Positions 5,506 to 7,677 of a stretch of DNA of 7,677 bases are shown here, piece by piece. The notes beneath the pieces are model-generated. The model worked only from the letters and a program-made list of their open reading frames with translations. It was not told the DNA's origin and did no database searches. Both the position numbers and the translations under genes were made by a program. This stretch comes from Peptococcaceae bacterium UBA7185 (GTDB taxonomy: Bacteria; Bacillota; Peptococcia; Peptococcales; Peptococcaceae). Positions within the stretch are counted from its first letter, which is position 1; every line of letters begins with the position of its first letter. Where the stretch lies: NCBI GenBank assembly GCA_002491065.1, contig DKVF01000012.1:1-7677 (forward strand). Direction: 5' to 3'.

Positions 5506-7569
5506 TTACTTCTGATAAATTACTTTCCCATTATTGATGGTTTTTTCAACGAAGGTGCCAGCTTTTGCCTCCATAGGAGTCATTCCCAAAAATTCATCAG
5601 ACAAAATATTTACACTCAAGATTACAAAATCAGCCTGTTTTCCTACGCTGATAGAGCCTTTCTGATTTTCTTCAAAGTTCTGCCAAGCACTGTTGATGGT
5701 TGCACATTTTAATGCTTCATAAGCACTGATTCGTTCATCTCTGGTATCATATTTTTTATTCTGCCAGTCTGTGATTCGTGCATCACTGTCGCTGCTGCCG
5801 TCGGCAGAGCCACGGCCGATAGCCTGCCCATCTCTGGTGATGCGGGTAGCTGCGTTATAGATAGAGAATACCATATCCGGTGTAGAAATCGGCGCATCCT
5901 GATGTACCGTAACCATGATTTTATCGCCTTCCATAGCGTCTGCCATCGGACTTATCAGCTGACCGCGCTCCGGCCCTAATGTGGAGCAGAGATGATAATC
6001 GCCGTAATAATATACATGGTCCACAAAGAAGGAAATATTAATTCCTAACTTCTTACATTCTTCTACCTGCTCCAATGTGATTGTCTGACCATGAATGATA
6101 ACAGGACGAATACGTTCCTGTACTTCTGCAATCGCTTTGGCGTCATTAATATCAATACCGCAATGTTTCAAAGCATCCCGATAACTGTCGATAAACTCCT
6201 GAATTCCGCCAGTACCATTCGCATGACAGGTGAACTGCCAACCGGACTGTATGCAATCCACGAAATATTCTGTCAACTTTTCCTCATTTACCTTTTTGCC
6301 TTCAGCTTCTCCATACCACCAAGCATGTTCCTTGCCATCCAGCAATACTTCGTTTGCATCTTTATAGTAGCCGCCGCCAGATACGGTGTCCTTACTGTTT
6401 ACAGCAAACCAAGCTGTTTTCCCCTGCGGAGAACCATCCAGGAAAATTTTGATGCAATGATGCCGCAGATTATTCCCATCATAAGGAGCTGCTGCGCTGG
6501 TATATCCCTGCATCAATTCTTTGCTGTCGTAGCCCACTACATTTTCTACATCAATAATACGTTCCGCTCTGGGGATCTGTGCCATCAGAGCAGACATTTT
6601 TTTACCACCACCCGCTACTGCAGTAGTAAGCCCATAGCCTGCATAGATATCCATAGCATTCGCCAAAGTACCTGCCGCATCAGCAATTCTGGTACGGGAA
6701 TTGTCGGTCAGCACTGGTTCAACCATGTATAATGCATAAAAGCCGCCTTCCCGCAGAATACCTGTATACTCGCCGTTTTCATCTTTGTCCCAGTTTACTT
6801 CTGGATTCACATAAGCATATTGCTGCGGCGCTGCCGTTTTTAAAGTGTCCATCTTTTCGCTCAAAAGCTTCAGTCCCAATGAGTTGACGCCGCACAGATG
6901 GTTGCTGGCGTGAATATAGATAATGGGATATTCCGTAGAGATTTTATCCAGAATGTCTTTTGTAGGCATTGCATATTCGCCTTTATCAAAGTTGTTTGTC
7001 TTAAAGGCAGTATTATCAAAGCCATGGGTTACAAACCAATATTTTCCGCCGGGCTCGATAGTGCCATAGACATCATCATAGGTATGATCGTTTACCCATG
7101 TATTGAAATCTTTTTTACCCTGCTCTACCAACATTTCCAAACTGATAATATCATTTGCCGGAGATGCACTGAAATATTGTCCCACCATATCAATATGCCC
7201 GTGCGGGTCTACAAAAGCAGGAATCATTGTTTTGCCGTTCAAATCCACACGGCGGCAATTATATTTCTGTACTGTGTCAGCTAAAATCGCAGCTTCTTCT
7301 TCCGTATAGGCAACTGCCGCAATGTGTCCGTCTCCTACAATGACAGATTTGGCATAGATAGGATTCCCGTCATTGTCTTCCCCTTTTTCCTCATCCGCTG
7401 TGATAATTGTACCATTGTAATAATAAGACGTGGTTTTGTATTTGCTCAAATCAATCGCCTGAGCGGATGTGCTGTCTTCATCTGCGGCAAACGCTGCCGT
7501 TGGCATCAATGAACACAACATAAAAAAAACACACAAAATACTTAAATATTTTTTGGCTTTCTGATTCAT
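5506..7569 (-). CDS. Secreted amidohydrolase, YtcJ-like (amidohydrolase family 3)
   Basis: A 687-residue metal-dependent hydrolase of the amidohydrolase superfamily. Residues 1-28 are a signal peptide (AFA before AD), so it acts outside the membrane. All five superfamily metal positions are visible: His123 and His125 (IPAFVDPHGH), the lysine that is usually carboxylated (Lys374 in IKIFLDGS), His449 (FTCHANG), His493 (VIIHGQT) and the catalytic Asp558 (VHQDAPI). The N-terminal NGTIITAD...VGDGHIAAV strands and C-terminal GSISVGKQADFVIL, ending in INNGKVIY, form the usual beta-sandwich. The substrate cannot be told: relatives cleave amides, formamides or N-acyl groups. The ATG at 7569 was chosen because GGGGGG lies 6 bases upstream and a good signal peptide starts there. 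The frame continues 33 codons upstream to a TTG without support. It is a single-gene unit. Confidence 0.94.
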   Translation of the reverse strand: MNQKAKKYLSILCVFFMLCSLMPTAAFAADEDSTSAQAIDLSKYKTTSYYYNGTIITADEEKGEDNDGNPIYAKSVIVGDGHIAAVAYTEEEAAILADTVQKYNCRRVDLNGKTMIPAFVDPHGHIDMVGQYFSASPANDIISLEMLVEQGKKDFNTWVNDHTYDDVYGTIEPGGKYWFVTHGFDNTAFKTNNFDKGEYAMPTKDILDKISTEYPIIYIHASNHLCGVNSLGLKLLSEKMDTLKTAAPQQYAYVNPEVNWDKDENGEYTGILREGGFYALYMVEPVLTDNSRTRIADAAGTLANAMDIYAGYGLTTAVAGGGKKMSALMAQIPRAERIIDVENVVGYDSKELMQGYTSAAAPYDGNNLRHHCIKIFLDGSPQGKTAWFAVNSKDTVSGGGYYKDANEVLLDGKEHAWWYGEAEGKKVNEEKLTEYFVDCIQSGWQFTCHANGTGGIQEFIDSYRDALKHCGIDINDAKAIAEVQERIRPVIIHGQTITLEQVEECKKLGINISFFVDHVYYYGDYHLCSTLGPERGQLISPMADAMEGDKIMVTVHQDAPISTPDMVFSIYNAATRITRDGQAIGRGSADGSSDSDARITDWQNKKYDTRDERISAYEALKCATINSAWQNFEENQKGSISVGKQADFVILSVNILSDEFLGMTPMEAKAGTFVEKTINNGKVIYQK

Positions 7570-7639
7570 ACTGTTCCCCCCATGAAGTTTTTTATATAAT
7601 TTCACAATTTGCACTTTTTGAAAAATCATAACTACAATT

Positions 7640-7668
7640 AAAATATTGTATATTCTGTTTTTTATCAA
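7640..7668 (-). promoter_or_regulatory. Possible promoter of the amidohydrolase gene
   Basis: On the minus strand TTGATA (7663-7668) and TATTTT (7640-7645) are 17 bases apart, about 70 bases before the ATG. The -35 is good and the -10 mediocre. The whole stretch is very AT-rich and other pairs can be drawn, so this is tentative. Confidence 0.3.
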
Positions 7669-7677
7669 TCTTCGCTA

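Noticed and set aside
5221..5712. Plus-strand ORF of 163 codons across the intergenic region
   Set aside because: It crosses the peptidase promoter, the amidohydrolase terminator and both flanking genes, and its product resembles nothing.
6091..6732. Plus-strand ORF of 213 codons inside the amidohydrolase gene
   Set aside because: The minus strand encodes catalytic motifs here (His493, His449 and Lys374). The plus-strand reading is a shadow.
7570..7668. 33-residue N-terminal extension of the amidohydrolase from a TTG at 7668
   Set aside because: It would place an odd hydrophobic and basic segment before a complete signal peptide, overlaps the likely promoter, and lacks a ribosome binding site. 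The ATG at 7569 has one.

Overview
The window looks like a chromosomal segment from a low-to-moderate GC Gram-positive-type bacterium (Bacillota). The evidence is the rpsF-ssb-rpsR operon order, the zinc-binding (Cys-containing) form of S18, AGGAGG-type ribosome binding sites, S-layer-homology (SLH) and copper-amine-oxidase-N-type stalk domains, and a remnant of a sortase-anchored Cna-B-like surface protein. The exact lineage cannot be fixed from the sequence. Clostridia and Negativicutes are both plausible. All convincing genes lie on the minus strand.

Layout from left to right. Positions 1-279 hold no gene, but contain a set of phased TGAAACC repeats and an AT-rich inverted repeat. Positions 280-1426 are a complete housekeeping unit read leftwards: a sigma-A-type promoter (1398-1426), a structured leader that fits the autoregulatory S6:S18-binding type, rpsF, ssb, rpsR and an intrinsic terminator (280-312). 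Positions 1427-1985 are an intergenic scar. They contain a strong intrinsic terminator pointing right, a doubtful 36-codon ORF, and the frameshifted, 5'-truncated 3' end of a sortase-anchored surface-protein gene.

Positions 1986-5382 are a two-gene export operon. A promoter with an extended -10 element drives a 788-residue SLH-anchored M13 (neprilysin/PepO-type) zinc metallopeptidase. It is followed 21 bases later by a 302-residue secreted protein with a stalk domain and an unrecognised but well-structured C-terminal domain. Positions 5438-7569 are a separate gene for a secreted amidohydrolase (YtcJ-like, amidohydrolase family 3) with its own terminator.

The three intact accessory genes all encode proteins with Sec signal peptides. 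The right two thirds of the window is therefore a cell-envelope and extracellular hydrolase region abutting the conserved ribosomal/SSB operon. The pseudogene at the boundary suggests that the region has been rearranged. The most interesting points are the M13-SLH plus stalk-protein pair, the undefined C-terminal domain of the stalk protein, the S6:S18 leader, the phased repeats beyond rpsR, and the remnant surface protein. I see no CRISPR array, tRNA, rRNA, insertion sequence or recognisable defence or phage gene.
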